In this document: positions 15,845-24,200 of the stretch, in pieces
Layout of the letters: every line of letters starts with the position of its first letter
Numbering within the stretch: position 1 is the stretch's first letter
Assembly (NCBI GenBank): GCA_017440275.1
Contig: JAFSHN010000060.1
Location: 1 to 35,650 of the forward strand
DNA length: 35,650 nt
DNA from: Bacillota bacterium
GTDB lineage: Bacteria; Bacillota; Clostridia; Peptostreptococcales; Anaerovoracaceae
Direction: 5' to 3'
The notes under the pieces: model-generated
What the model was told of the DNA's origin: nothing
What the model saw: only the letters and a program-made list of their open reading frames with translations
The model's database searches: none
Program-made: the position numbers and the translations under genes

Positions 15845-16465
15845 TTAAAAAACTTTAATCAATAGTGCTTCGCCCTCTCCAACTGTAACTTCAGCAGTTT
15901 GACCTTTTATTACTTCGTTGCTTATACCGTATTGATAATCACATTTGATTTCAGCATTCTCAAGCGGATATTTGGCATTTTTAATGGTTATATCACGTGT
16001 TGTGCCTGTAATATTCAAAAGTGAAAAAAATTGAAAATTGTCTTCAATATATGCAGGTTCTCTGCTTATGATTTCCATCAAAGAATAATCGTCTGCAATT
16101 GCAGCCTTTTTACCCATTGAATCCAACATTACCAAAATAGAAACATTGCCGAGAGAATGATCAAAGCGGCCGCCTACCGCACCTATCAGCAGGAACTCTT
16201 CAAAACCGCGTTTTACGGCTTCTTTTACTGCAAAAACAGTATCTGTATCATCCTTCTCGCATGGTAATTCAATAGTTTCAATATCAGTTTCCGGCTTCGT
16301 ATGCGAATCAAAATCCCCCACTATCAGATGAGGCTTTATATCAAGAGATTTTTCATGGGCTAGACCTCCGTCACAAAAGACATTAAAGTCATCTTTTCTC
16401 AAAAGTCCTTTAATTCGATTGTATTCTTTTATTTCGGCACCGCCGATGATGACACATCTTCTCAT
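15845..16465 (-). CDS. thiN: Thiamine diphosphokinase
   Basis: The 206-aa product matches ThiN/TPK: the N-terminal VIIGGAEIKEYNRIKG and FCDGGLAHEKSLDIKPHLIVGDFDSH, with the Asp-rich loop, then LPCEKDDTDTVFAVKEA, the GAVGGRFDHSLGNVS active-site loop and a C-terminal beta domain (about 130-206) that binds thiamine. It transfers pyrophosphate from ATP to thiamine to make TPP. It starts 3 bp after metA and so is co-transcribed with the methionine genes; I see no biosynthetic reason beyond shared transcription. No thiamine riboswitch is present before the operon. Confidence 0.94.
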   Translation of the reverse strand: MRRCVIIGGAEIKEYNRIKGLLRKDDFNVFCDGGLAHEKSLDIKPHLIVGDFDSHTKPETDIETIELPCEKDDTDTVFAVKEAVKRGFEEFLLIGAVGGRFDHSLGNVSILVMLDSMGKKAAIADDYSLMEIISREPAYIEDNFQFFSLLNITGTTRDITIKNAKYPLENAEIKCDYQYGISNEVIKGQTAEVTVGEGEALLIKVF

Positions 16466-16468
16466 TGA

Positions 16469-17395
16469 TTATTTTCCCTGCTTTAATTCATCGAGGTCAT
16501 AAGGTGTTTCCTGATATACATAGTAGTTAAGCCAGTTTGAAAACAGCATGCTGGCATGACCTCTCCATCTGAAGAGAATATCCTCTTTTGGATCATCATT
16601 TTTGAAATAATTCTTTGGAACAGCAATGTCAAGGCCTTTATTAATATCTCTAAAATATTCGTTTGCCAAAGTTTCTTTATCATATTCCTGATGACCCAGG
16701 ATAAAGATTTGTCTTCCGTTTTCTATGGACACGATATGTGGTCCCACTTCTTCGGATTCAGCGAGAATTCTCAGTTCAGGATGCTTTTCTATGTCCTCTT
16801 TTAGAACTTCTGTATGTCTTGAATGAGGTGCATAAAAGATTTCATCAAACCCTCTGACAAGAGGATTATGCGGTCTTGTAACCTTATGTTCAAACACACC
16901 GAAAACTTTGCCGTCTACAGCTTTTTTGTTGATTCCATAGTGATAATATAAGCTCGCCTGTGCACCCCAGCAAATAAACATACTGCTGTAAACATGAGTC
17001 TTTGCAAACTCGAAAATTTCACAAAGTTCATCCCAATAGTCCACTTCTTCAAAAGGCATCAGTTCAACAGGAGCTCCTGTAAGAATCATCCCGTCGAAAT
17101 ACTCATCTTTGATCTCCTCCAGAGTCTTATAGAAAGAAATCATATGCTCCTGTGAAATATGCGTGGACTCGTGAGAATCCATAGTTACAAGAGTCAGCTC
17201 AACTTGCAGCGGGCTGTTTGCAAGCACTCTGGCAAGCTGAGTTTCTGTTGCAATTTTTGTAGGCATTAAGTTTACTATTACAATTTTCAGAGGACGAATA
17301 TCCTGAGTTGTCGCTCTTCCTCTATTCATTGTAAATATATTTTCCTTTTGAAGAGCTTCCGCTGCCGGAAGCTCATTAGGTATAATTAAAGGCAT
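16469..17395 (-). CDS. metA: Homoserine O-acetyltransferase of the MetA fold
   Basis: The 308-aa enzyme is full length for MetA. Cys142 in FICWGAQ is the acyl-accepting nucleophile and His235 and Glu237 in GHQEYD complete the triad. Residue 111, in TGAPVEL, is Glu; E. coli MetA has Gly there (TGAPLGL) and uses succinyl-CoA, while Glu111 enzymes such as those of Bacillus use acetyl-CoA. I therefore call acetyltransferase, though databases often label it succinyltransferase. The product, O-acetylhomoserine, is the substrate of the sulfhydrylase encoded 16 bp upstream, which supports the call. AAGGAG precedes its ATG. Confidence 0.95.
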   Translation of the reverse strand: MPLIIPNELPAAEALQKENIFTMNRGRATTQDIRPLKIVIVNLMPTKIATETQLARVLANSPLQVELTLVTMDSHESTHISQEHMISFYKTLEEIKDEYFDGMILTGAPVELMPFEEVDYWDELCEIFEFAKTHVYSSMFICWGAQASLYYHYGINKKAVDGKVFGVFEHKVTRPHNPLVRGFDEIFYAPHSRHTEVLKEDIEKHPELRILAESEEVGPHIVSIENGRQIFILGHQEYDKETLANEYFRDINKGLDIAVPKNYFKNDDPKEDILFRWRGHASMLFSNWLNYYVYQETPYDLDELKQGK

Positions 17396-17411
17396 ATTCT
17401 ATCTCCTTAAA

Positions 17412-18692
17412 CTAGATTTGTTCTAAAGCCTGTTCGAAGTCAGCAATAATATCATCAATAGATTCAAGACCCACAGATACCCTGATTAATGATGGGTTGA
17501 GTCCAGCTGCGAGCTGTGCTTCTTCAGAAAGCTGTCTGTGAGTTGTACTTGCAGGATGAAGTACAGAAGTTCTGATATCTCCAACGTGTACTACAATGCT
17601 GGCAAGTTTGAGGTTTTCCAGCAGCTTTTCACCGGCTGCCTTTCCTCCCTTAACACCGAATGAGAGAACACCACCTGCACCGTTTGGCAGATATTTCTGA
17701 GCCAGTTCATAATACTGGTCCCCTTCCATTCCCGGATAAGTAATAAAGTCCACTTTTGGATGATTCTTTAAATACTTAGCAAGTGCAAGAGCATTTTGAC
17801 TGTGTCTTTCCATTCTCAAATGTAAAGTCTGAAGTCCCTGATGAGTCAAATATGCATTCATAGGAGCCATAGTGCAGCCCATGTCTCTTACTAATACAGC
17901 TTTTAATCTTGTACAGAAAGCTGCAGGACCAAACTTTTCGTGGAATGTTAAACCGTGATAACTTTCATCAGGCTGTGATAAACCCGGGAACTTGTCACTG
18001 GCTGACCAGTCAAAGTTACCGCCTTCAATAACACATCCGCCTACAGCACTGGCATGTCCATCTGAATATTTGGTTGTAGAATGTGTTACTATATTTGCTC
18101 CAAATTCAATAGGTCTGCAAAGAGCCGGAGAAGCTAAAGTGTTATCTACAATTAAAGGAACACCGATTTCTTTAGCCACTTCTGCAAATTTTTCAATATC
18201 CAGAACTGTTAATGCAGGATTTGCAATGGTTTCTCCAAATATAGCCTTTGTATTAGGCTTGGCATATTTAAGAATCTCTTCTTTTGGCAGATTCTGATCA
18301 ATTAAAGTAGCTTCTATTCCCAATCTTGCAAGAGTTACTGTAAATAGGTTATGAGTTCCTCCGTAAATATTGGATGCAGAAATAATATGATCACCTGCCT
18401 GACAAATATTCAAGATTGTAATCATAGTTGCTGCCTGTCCTGCTGATGTAGCCATACCGGCAGTACCGCCTTCAAGAAGAGCCATCTTCTGTTCAAGGGC
18501 GTCAACTGTAGGGCTTCCTAATCTTGTGTACATGTGATTAGGGCTTTCCAAATCAAATAATTCTGCAACATCCTGTGCATTGTAATATCTGTAAGTAGTG
18601 TTCTGTACAATCGGAAGCACCTGCGGCTGACCGCTTTCTGCCTTATATGCACCGTGTACACATCTAGTTTCGAATCCGTGGTTATTTGCCAT
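17412..18692 (-). CDS. metY: O-acetylhomoserine sulfhydrylase (MetY), PLP enzyme
   Basis: The 426-aa product belongs to the Cys/Met metabolism PLP family, in the longer MetY branch. The PLP lysine is Lys208 in THSTTKYSDGHASAVGG, with YTRLGSPTVDALE, SAGQAATM and DNTLASPALCRP around it. It makes homocysteine directly from O-acetylhomoserine and sulfide in the cytoplasm. First gene of metY-metA-thiN; ATG 18692 follows AAGGAGG and a consensus promoter at 18744-18772. The leader is only about 45 nt, too short for a SAM riboswitch or T-box, so control must be by a repressor or not at this level. Confidence 0.95.
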   Translation of the reverse strand: MANNHGFETRCVHGAYKAESGQPQVLPIVQNTTYRYYNAQDVAELFDLESPNHMYTRLGSPTVDALEQKMALLEGGTAGMATSAGQAATMITILNICQAGDHIISASNIYGGTHNLFTVTLARLGIEATLIDQNLPKEEILKYAKPNTKAIFGETIANPALTVLDIEKFAEVAKEIGVPLIVDNTLASPALCRPIEFGANIVTHSTTKYSDGHASAVGGCVIEGGNFDWSASDKFPGLSQPDESYHGLTFHEKFGPAAFCTRLKAVLVRDMGCTMAPMNAYLTHQGLQTLHLRMERHSQNALALAKYLKNHPKVDFITYPGMEGDQYYELAQKYLPNGAGGVLSFGVKGGKAAGEKLLENLKLASIVVHVGDIRTSVLHPASTTHRQLSEEAQLAAGLNPSLIRVSVGLESIDDIIADFEQALEQI

Positions 18693-18743
18693 TGTGATCC
18701 TCCTTATATGAAAAAGTATTTTTATACAACTAATTTAACTTTT

Positions 18744-18772
18744 ATAATACAACATTTTAAAAATCTTTTCAA
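18744..18772 (-). promoter_or_regulatory. Promoter of the metY-metA-thiN operon
   Basis: Minus strand TTGAAA (18767-18772), 17-nt spacer, TATTAT (18744-18749). Close to sigma-A consensus, about 52 nt before the metY ATG. Confidence 0.72.
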
Positions 18773-18782
18773 GACAAAGAAA

Positions 18783-18806
18783 GGGCTGTCCATAGTCAGA
18801 CAGCCC
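18783..18806 (-). terminator. Terminator after the Na/Pi cotransporter gene
   Basis: GGGCTGTC / GACAGCCC stem with an 8-nt loop, followed on the minus strand by TTTCTTTG. It lies 7 bp past the cotransporter stop and just before the metY promoter. Confidence 0.8.
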
Positions 18807-18813
18807 AAACATT

Positions 18814-20583
18814 TTATAACGGTAATGTGTATTTTGTTTCGTAATTATGAACTCTTTCAGTGAAATGATCAGTATCGTACTTTTTAACGCTCTTGATATA
18901 GTGATGCATATCAAATTCGTCTCTTTGGGTTTCAATTGTGCAAACCGCCAGATTAGAGCAGTGGTCTGCAACTCTTTCTAAGTTTGTACCAAGATCAGTT
19001 AACACAAATCCCAATTCAATTGTGCACTTACCGGACTGAAGACGTTTAACATGTCTTGTCTTAACTTCGCTGTGAATAACGTCGATAACTTCTTCAAGAG
19101 GTTCTACATTCATTGCAGTTTCAATATCTGAATTTATAAATGATTCAACTGCCAAATCAACAACTTCATTTACAGCATCTGTATAAACCTTAAGTTCTGC
19201 TAAAGCATCACCTGAGAAAGCAAGACCCTTTGTGTGAAGTTCCTGTGCTGTTTCTGCAATATTCTTTGCGTGGTCGGAAATTCTTTCTAAGTCGCCGATG
19301 TTGTGCAGAATCATTGACAGTTCCTTACTGTCAGCATTGCCGAGGTCAAGTCTTGATAACTTAACGATGTAAGCGCCGATAGCATCTTCATATCTGTCAA
19401 TCTTGGATTCTAACAGTTTTACATAATCAAACTTATCATCTTCCCATGTATTCAGTAATTTAACAGCTTCCACAATACTTGTTCTTGAAAGTTCTGCCAT
19501 CTTATGAGCTGCAGTTCTAGCCTGTGCAACAGCAACCGCAGGAGTTTCCATAAATCTTTCGTCCAGAATAGTAAGTGTTCCATCCTTCGGTTTTTTTTCA
19601 GGTTCAACAGAATCCTTTACAATAATTGTAGCCAGTTTTTCAAGCTGCTTGTAGAATGGTAACAGCACTAATGTTACCGAAATGTTAAATATACTGTGTA
19701 CCAAAGCGATATTTTCAGGACCTGCAGCTTCATGCATAAAGCTGAAACCTATAATTGCATCAAATCCATAGAATGCTATTAAGAAGAGAACTGTACCAAT
19801 TAAATTAAAGGACAAGTGAACAGCCGCTACTCTCTTAGCATTTTTGTTAGCACCTATGGAAGATAATACTGCAGTTACACAAGTACCGATATTCTGACCC
19901 ATGATGATAGGAATTACAGATGCATATGTTAATGAACCTGTCAAGCATAATGCCTGCAAAATACCTACGGATGCGGATGAACTCTGAATTGCTGCAGTAA
20001 CGATAGCACCCGCTGCAACACCTAAAACAGGGTTTTCAAACATTGTAAGAATGCTTACAAATTCAGGTACGTCCTTGAGAGGCTCAACAGCACTGCTCAT
20101 GATGTCCATGCCGTACATCAGTGTAGCAAAACCCACCAGCACATAACCGATATTTGCTTTCTTCTCGCTCTTGAGGAACATAATGAATACTATACCGATT
20201 GCGGCTAATACCGGTGAGAATGACATTGGCTTTAAAAGCTGAACAAACACATTGCTGCCTTCAAGACCTGTCAAACTGAGGAGCCATGCAGTAGCAGTTG
20301 TACCGATGTTAGCACCCATGATTACAGGAATTACCTGTCCAAGTTTCATAATACCGGAGTTTACGAAACCTACCATCATTACTGTTGTTGCAGAGGAACT
20401 CTGGATTACTGCAGTTACAACAGCACCCAGCAATACACCTCTAAAAATATTAGAAGTTAAACTTTCTAAAATTGATTCTAATTTGCTTCCTGAAGCTCTT
20501 GTCAGCCCGTCACCCATTGTTTCCATACCGAAGAGGAACAGACAAAGACCACCGACGAGCTGCAGAACACCAAAAATGTCCAT
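18814..20583 (-). CDS. Na/Pi cotransporter family protein with PhoU-like C-terminal domain
   Basis: The 589-aa protein carries the two inverted QSSS repeats of the NptA/PNaS family: VIQSSSATT (Gln61) and IQSSSASVG (Gln200), each within a cluster of membrane helices up to about residue 320. The C-terminal 230 residues are helical and PhoU-like (LSMILHNIGDLERISDHAKNI; LTDLGTNLERVADHCSNL). It imports phosphate with sodium; the PhoU-like tail may sense or limit uptake. The frame is open to ATG 20631, but that codon overlaps the -10 region; ATG 20583 has AAGGAG upstream and begins MDIFGVLQLVGGLCLFLFG as in relatives. A Pho-box-like promoter fits phosphate control. Confidence 0.93.
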   Translation of the reverse strand: MDIFGVLQLVGGLCLFLFGMETMGDGLTRASGSKLESILESLTSNIFRGVLLGAVVTAVIQSSSATTVMMVGFVNSGIMKLGQVIPVIMGANIGTTATAWLLSLTGLEGSNVFVQLLKPMSFSPVLAAIGIVFIMFLKSEKKANIGYVLVGFATLMYGMDIMSSAVEPLKDVPEFVSILTMFENPVLGVAAGAIVTAAIQSSSASVGILQALCLTGSLTYASVIPIIMGQNIGTCVTAVLSSIGANKNAKRVAAVHLSFNLIGTVLFLIAFYGFDAIIGFSFMHEAAGPENIALVHSIFNISVTLVLLPFYKQLEKLATIIVKDSVEPEKKPKDGTLTILDERFMETPAVAVAQARTAAHKMAELSRTSIVEAVKLLNTWEDDKFDYVKLLESKIDRYEDAIGAYIVKLSRLDLGNADSKELSMILHNIGDLERISDHAKNIAETAQELHTKGLAFSGDALAELKVYTDAVNEVVDLAVESFINSDIETAMNVEPLEEVIDVIHSEVKTRHVKRLQSGKCTIELGFVLTDLGTNLERVADHCSNLAVCTIETQRDEFDMHHYIKSVKKYDTDHFTERVHNYETKYTLPL

Positions 20584-20635
20584 AAATTTTTTTCTCCTTT
20601 GTTTAACACATTTTATTTCATAACTTAACATCTTG

Positions 20636-20689
20636 ATTATATTGTAAGATGTCGGAAAATAAAAGTTAAATGTATGTTAAATCCGTTAA
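20636..20689 (-). promoter_or_regulatory. Pho-box-like promoter of the Na/Pi cotransporter gene
   Basis: Minus strand: TTAACA (20675-20680) and TTAACT (20664-20669) are direct repeats 11 bp apart, with a third TTAACG at 20684-20689 at 9 bp. A perfect TATAAT lies at 20636-20641 and no good -35 box is present. Bacillus-type PhoP binds TT(A/T)ACA repeats with 11-bp period over weak -35 regions, which is what is seen here. The gene controlled is a phosphate transporter. Confidence 0.62.
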
Positions 20690-21000
20690 AACTTCATTCC
20701 ACTCCCGCTCGCCTCGCAAATGTTTTCTAACACTCATTCGCAGAGTGTGGGAAAAAAACTTTGTCTTCGTCGCTGTTTGGCTTAATTGCTGTGCAATCCT
20801 TACGGATTTGCCTTTCGCTTCAAGTTCTCAAAATTCACTTCGTGATTTTCGAACTTTCAACTCACGGCAAGCCTGGCGGCTTCTGCACAGCAATTATTTG
20901 GTGGCGACATACGCAAAGTTCTTTTGTCACCAAACTCTTTGCTCATTTCGTATTGAAAACGTTGTTGCTCGGCTCAAAGGGATTGTCATGAAGTTTTAAC
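20685..21000. repeat. 316-bp imperfect palindromic element with 13-bp terminal inverted repeats
   Basis: GTTAAAACTTCAT at 20685-20697 is exactly inverted at 20988-21000. Inside, further arms pair about a centre near 20839: AACTTTG 20757-20763 with CAAAGTT 20914-20920, GTCGC 20769-20773 with GCGAC 20904-20908, AATTGCTGTGCA 20784-20795 with TGCACAGCAATT 20884-20895, and AAGTTC 20822-20827 with GAACTT 20851-20856 around a TTCACTTCGTGA tip. Local hairpins (ACACTC/GAGTGT; ATCC/GGAT) interrupt the arms. An open plus-strand frame covers it but has no ribosome site. No target-site duplication is clear. It fills the gap between methyltransferase and cotransporter. It may be a non-autonomous mobile element or a structured RNA. 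Confidence 0.75.
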
Positions 21001-21017
21001 TGTATATCTTATTACAA

Positions 21018-21047
21018 AAAAGACCTTCTCTGCTGAAAAGGTCTTTT
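21018..21047 (-). terminator. Terminator after the DNA methyltransferase gene
   Basis: AAAAGACCTT / AAGGTCTTTT stem, 10-nt loop, minus-strand tail TTTTTTGT. It sits 8 bp past the methyltransferase stop. Confidence 0.88.
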
Positions 21048-21055
21048 GACGTTTT

Positions 21056-22393
21056 TTATAGTATTGTAAATGTGCAGTTGCCCATTACATCTACGGTTTT
21101 AACACAGATTTTCTGCTGTGTGCCGTTTGAAATGAGTTTTTCACACTTTGTTTCAAGGCCGCCCTTAGATTTTGAGAAAATCATATCAGGACGATATACC
21201 ATGCCATCATAGTTAAAGTCAACGCTCCAGTACTCAATAAGGTTAACCGGGTCTATCGAGAGGATTTTCTCCATCGCCTCTTTGCCCTTTTCGTCCATAG
21301 TTATAGGAAGATTATCGAGCTGATAATCAACAAGTTCTATGGTTAACACTTCTTTATCTGAACCGGTGATTTCCTCTGACTTAACATTAAAAGTCACTTT
21401 TGCAGGCGAAGTATTATGTTCAGATTCTTCTTCCAGAACCTTGATTGCTGCTTTTTGCGGATAAAGACGCTTCAAAGTGCTGGAAACTGCAAGAGAACTG
21501 CCGTCACAGCAGATCCACTTTCTGCCCATTCTTTCAGCTACTGCTCCAAGGGTGCCGGAGCCGCAGAAGAAGTCAGCGCACAAATCGCCTTCACAAGTTG
21601 CACTTTCAATGATTCTTTCAAGGAGAGCTTCAGGCTTTTGTGTTGCATATCCGGTTCTCTCGGAAGAAGTTCTTCCTACCATATCAACCTGCCAAACGTC
21701 TTTCATGGTAACCATGGTGTACCATCCCAAATCATCCTTGTACTCTTTGACACCTTTAAATCTATAAGGCTTAAATCCTCTGTTGTAAGACTTTTCTTTA
21801 GGCGGTGCAAAATAATATTTTTTACTCTTGCTGTAAACAAGGATTGTATCATGCTTACGGGCAAAGTGACGCTTACCGGAACCTCCGGACTTGTACTGCC
21901 ATACGATTTCATTGACAAAATTTTCTTCACCGAATATTTCATCAAGGAACACCTTAACATAATGAACCACATGCCAATCGAGATGAATCCAAATTGTTCC
22001 GTCTTCGGCAAGTAAATCCTTCATTAACATGAGTCGCTGGCAAAGCATAGTCAAATATCCGGCCATATCTTTCTGCCAGACATCATCGTAGGCAAAATAC
22101 TTTACAGGCGGTAGTTTTTCGCCTTTTACGGGCGATAAATGTATAACTGCATCATAAACGGCTTTACTGAAAAAAGGAGGGTCAATATAAATTAACTTTA
22201 ATTTCCCCTCCATGTTCCCTTCAGTCAAAAGGGATTTCATGAATCCGCCGTTGTCACCGAGGGCAAGCACATTGGACCACTTACCTTCTTCGCAGTTTAT
22301 TTCTTCGGAAATCTTAAAGCCTGCGGCTTTTGTTTCAAGATACTTCTTCTTACTGTCTTCTAAGATTCCCGGAAATTTACTGATGAGATTCAT
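21056..22393 (-). CDS. Solitary DNA methyltransferase (beta-class, adenine N6 or cytosine N4)
   Basis: The 445-aa protein has the catalytic motif DPPF (71-74, in LIYIDPPFFSKA) before the SAM-binding motif DFFCGSGT (274-281, with GRKWICCD after it), and TQKPEALLERII (251-262) as motif X. That motif order is the beta class. The region between them, about 170-250, is the likely target recognition part. DPPF in place of DPPY is accepted in known enzymes. No restriction endonuclease or specificity subunit is adjacent on either side, so it looks solitary. The last about 120 residues, with NIVDLVDYQLDNLP-like strands, are not recognised. It starts 21 bp after the acyl-CoA synthetase and shares its message. 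Confidence 0.88.
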   Translation of the reverse strand: MNLISKFPGILEDSKKKYLETKAAGFKISEEINCEEGKWSNVLALGDNGGFMKSLLTEGNMEGKLKLIYIDPPFFSKAVYDAVIHLSPVKGEKLPPVKYFAYDDVWQKDMAGYLTMLCQRLMLMKDLLAEDGTIWIHLDWHVVHYVKVFLDEIFGEENFVNEIVWQYKSGGSGKRHFARKHDTILVYSKSKKYYFAPPKEKSYNRGFKPYRFKGVKEYKDDLGWYTMVTMKDVWQVDMVGRTSSERTGYATQKPEALLERIIESATCEGDLCADFFCGSGTLGAVAERMGRKWICCDGSSLAVSSTLKRLYPQKAAIKVLEEESEHNTSPAKVTFNVKSEEITGSDKEVLTIELVDYQLDNLPITMDEKGKEAMEKILSIDPVNLIEYWSVDFNYDGMVYRPDMIFSKSKGGLETKCEKLISNGTQQKICVKTVDVMGNCTFTIL

Positions 22394-22414
22394 ATTATCA
22401 CCTTTGATTCTATA

Positions 22415-24133
22415 TTATTTTGTAACGTTATACTGCTGAGTTTCGTCCCACTTTTCGTCAATAGCCTTCATTTCAAGATTTCTCTTAACCTTCATTGTAG
22501 TTGTCATAATCATTGGTTCTTCGCTTAAAATGAAGTGATTTACATACTTGTAAGTTGGGAGTGTGTCATTGATTGCATTAAGATCTTTTTTAACAAGATC
22601 CACAAATGCATCTTTGTCAAGGTCCTGTGCATCCAGATAAGTCTTGTCATAAACGATTTTTACCCAGAGAACCAATTCATTATGCTTTTCTCTTGTGAAA
22701 ATCATATTTTCTGAAACATACGGCAAATCACCGATAAGTGTTTCCAGTTCTTCAGGGAAAATATTCTTTCCGTTCTTCATTACGATAACGTTTTTCTTAC
22801 GTCCGCAAATCCAAAGTCTTCCCTTTTCATCAATACGGCCCAGGTCTCCTGTGTAGAACCAACCGTTCTTTATTACTTCGTCTGTAGCTTCAGGCTGCTG
22901 GTAGTAACCGTGCATTACGTTAGGTCCCCAGACAACGATTTCACCGATGCCATTTTCATCAGGACTGTCTATAACAATCTTAACACTTCTCATAGGTAAA
23001 CCTACAGAACCTGCACAAAGGTCCCAAGGTCTTTCTGCCGCTAATACAGGAGAAGTTTCTGTGAGACCGTAACCCTGAACTGTAGTAATACCGAAGTTAT
23101 TCAAACCTCTGCCAACTTCTTCATTAAGAGAAGCCGCTCCGCAGATGATGAGTTTCAGTTTGCCGCCCAGCTTATCTATGATTTCAGCAAAAATCTTTCT
23201 TCTTGCTTTGATTCCAACCTTTTCTAAAGCGGCTGCAATTTTCAGTCCCTTCTTTACAGTGCCCATTTTACCCTGCTTTTCAACCTGTTTCATAATCTTG
23301 TTGTACAGGCTTTCAACAATTAATGGAACACCTACGAATACAGTTACACCGTATTCCTGCAGGTTCTTTTGAACGTACTTAAGGCCGTCACAGAATACGG
23401 CACAAGCACCTGCTGCCATAAATACAAGTACACCTACCAGACCGAATGCGTGGTGGAAAGGCAGGAATGCCATATTAACATCATCCGGATGGAAGAAAAG
23501 CATACTGTGATGCATGTCCACAACATTGGAAGTAATATTGTCGTGTGTCAGCATTACAACCTTTGATGTGCTTGTAGTACCGGAAGTAAAGATAAATACA
23601 GCCAAGTCACTTCTGTTAACAGGTCTTTCAAGATAACTTCTGTCGCCGCTCTTCATCTTTAATTCGCCGGCTAATCTCATAGCATCCAAATCATTATCTT
23701 CCCCTGTAATTCTGAAGTATTTGATATCATCAGCACATTGAGCCTTAATCTGCTCTACAGTTGCAGCGTGTTTTTCATCGTAGAAGAACACTTTGATGTC
23801 ACTTCTCTGAACGCACTGAACCAGTTCCTCAACTGTAAGCCCCTTATCAAAAGGTACTGCTACATTACCGCCGCAAACGATTGAAAGGAAGCAGTTATAC
23901 CATGGATAAGAGTTTTCACCGATGATACCCATTCTGTTTCCGTCGAGGCCTAAAGCAGTCAGCTCAGTTCCCAGAGTTTCCACATCCTTAATCATATTGA
24001 TAAATGTGATAGTCTTTATTTCACCCTTTTCTTTAACCTTAAAAGCTGCATTTGTAGGGAATTTTTCCTTTGCTTCGTATATCAATGCTCTGATTGTATC
24101 TCCGCTGCTGATATATGGCTTTACTTTACTCAT
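22415..24133 (-). CDS. Long-chain acyl-CoA synthetase-like AMP-binding protein
   Basis: The 572-aa protein has the adenylate-forming enzyme motifs: the P-loop FIFTSGTTSTSKVVMLTH (about 190-207), GYGLTETSP (the A5 motif), YTGDLGRIDEKGRLWICGR (A7-A8) and the C-terminal catalytic lysine region KNGKNIFPEELE. It would activate a fatty acid or other carboxylate to acyl-AMP and acyl-CoA. The chain length cannot be read from the sequence. No signal peptide or clear membrane helix. GGAGAAAC precedes ATG 24133. It is followed at 21 bp by the DNA methyltransferase, an unusual partner with no clear functional tie. Confidence 0.92.
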   Translation of the reverse strand: MSKVKPYISSGDTIRALIYEAKEKFPTNAAFKVKEKGEIKTITFINMIKDVETLGTELTALGLDGNRMGIIGENSYPWYNCFLSIVCGGNVAVPFDKGLTVEELVQCVQRSDIKVFFYDEKHAATVEQIKAQCADDIKYFRITGEDNDLDAMRLAGELKMKSGDRSYLERPVNRSDLAVFIFTSGTTSTSKVVMLTHDNITSNVVDMHHSMLFFHPDDVNMAFLPFHHAFGLVGVLVFMAAGACAVFCDGLKYVQKNLQEYGVTVFVGVPLIVESLYNKIMKQVEKQGKMGTVKKGLKIAAALEKVGIKARRKIFAEIIDKLGGKLKLIICGAASLNEEVGRGLNNFGITTVQGYGLTETSPVLAAERPWDLCAGSVGLPMRSVKIVIDSPDENGIGEIVVWGPNVMHGYYQQPEATDEVIKNGWFYTGDLGRIDEKGRLWICGRKKNVIVMKNGKNIFPEELETLIGDLPYVSENMIFTREKHNELVLWVKIVYDKTYLDAQDLDKDAFVDLVKKDLNAINDTLPTYKYVNHFILSEEPMIMTTTMKVKRNLEMKAIDEKWDETQQYNVTK

Positions 24134-24200
24134 ATTGTTTCTCCTTATGTCTAAAAGGTTTAAAATGTCAATTGTCAGTTCTTAACTTATATATTATAAA

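Noticed and set aside
18693-18780. SAM riboswitch or T-box before metY
   Set aside because: The promoter lies about 52 nt before the ATG, leaving no room for either structure, and no conserved core is seen.
20670-20999. 109-aa plus-strand open frame across the first palindrome
   Set aside because: It has no ribosome site, its sequence is forced by the palindrome's arms, and the product has no domain-like pattern.
21056-22393. Restriction-modification system
   Set aside because: No nuclease, helicase or specificity gene is adjacent; the neighbours are an acyl-CoA synthetase and a phosphate transporter.
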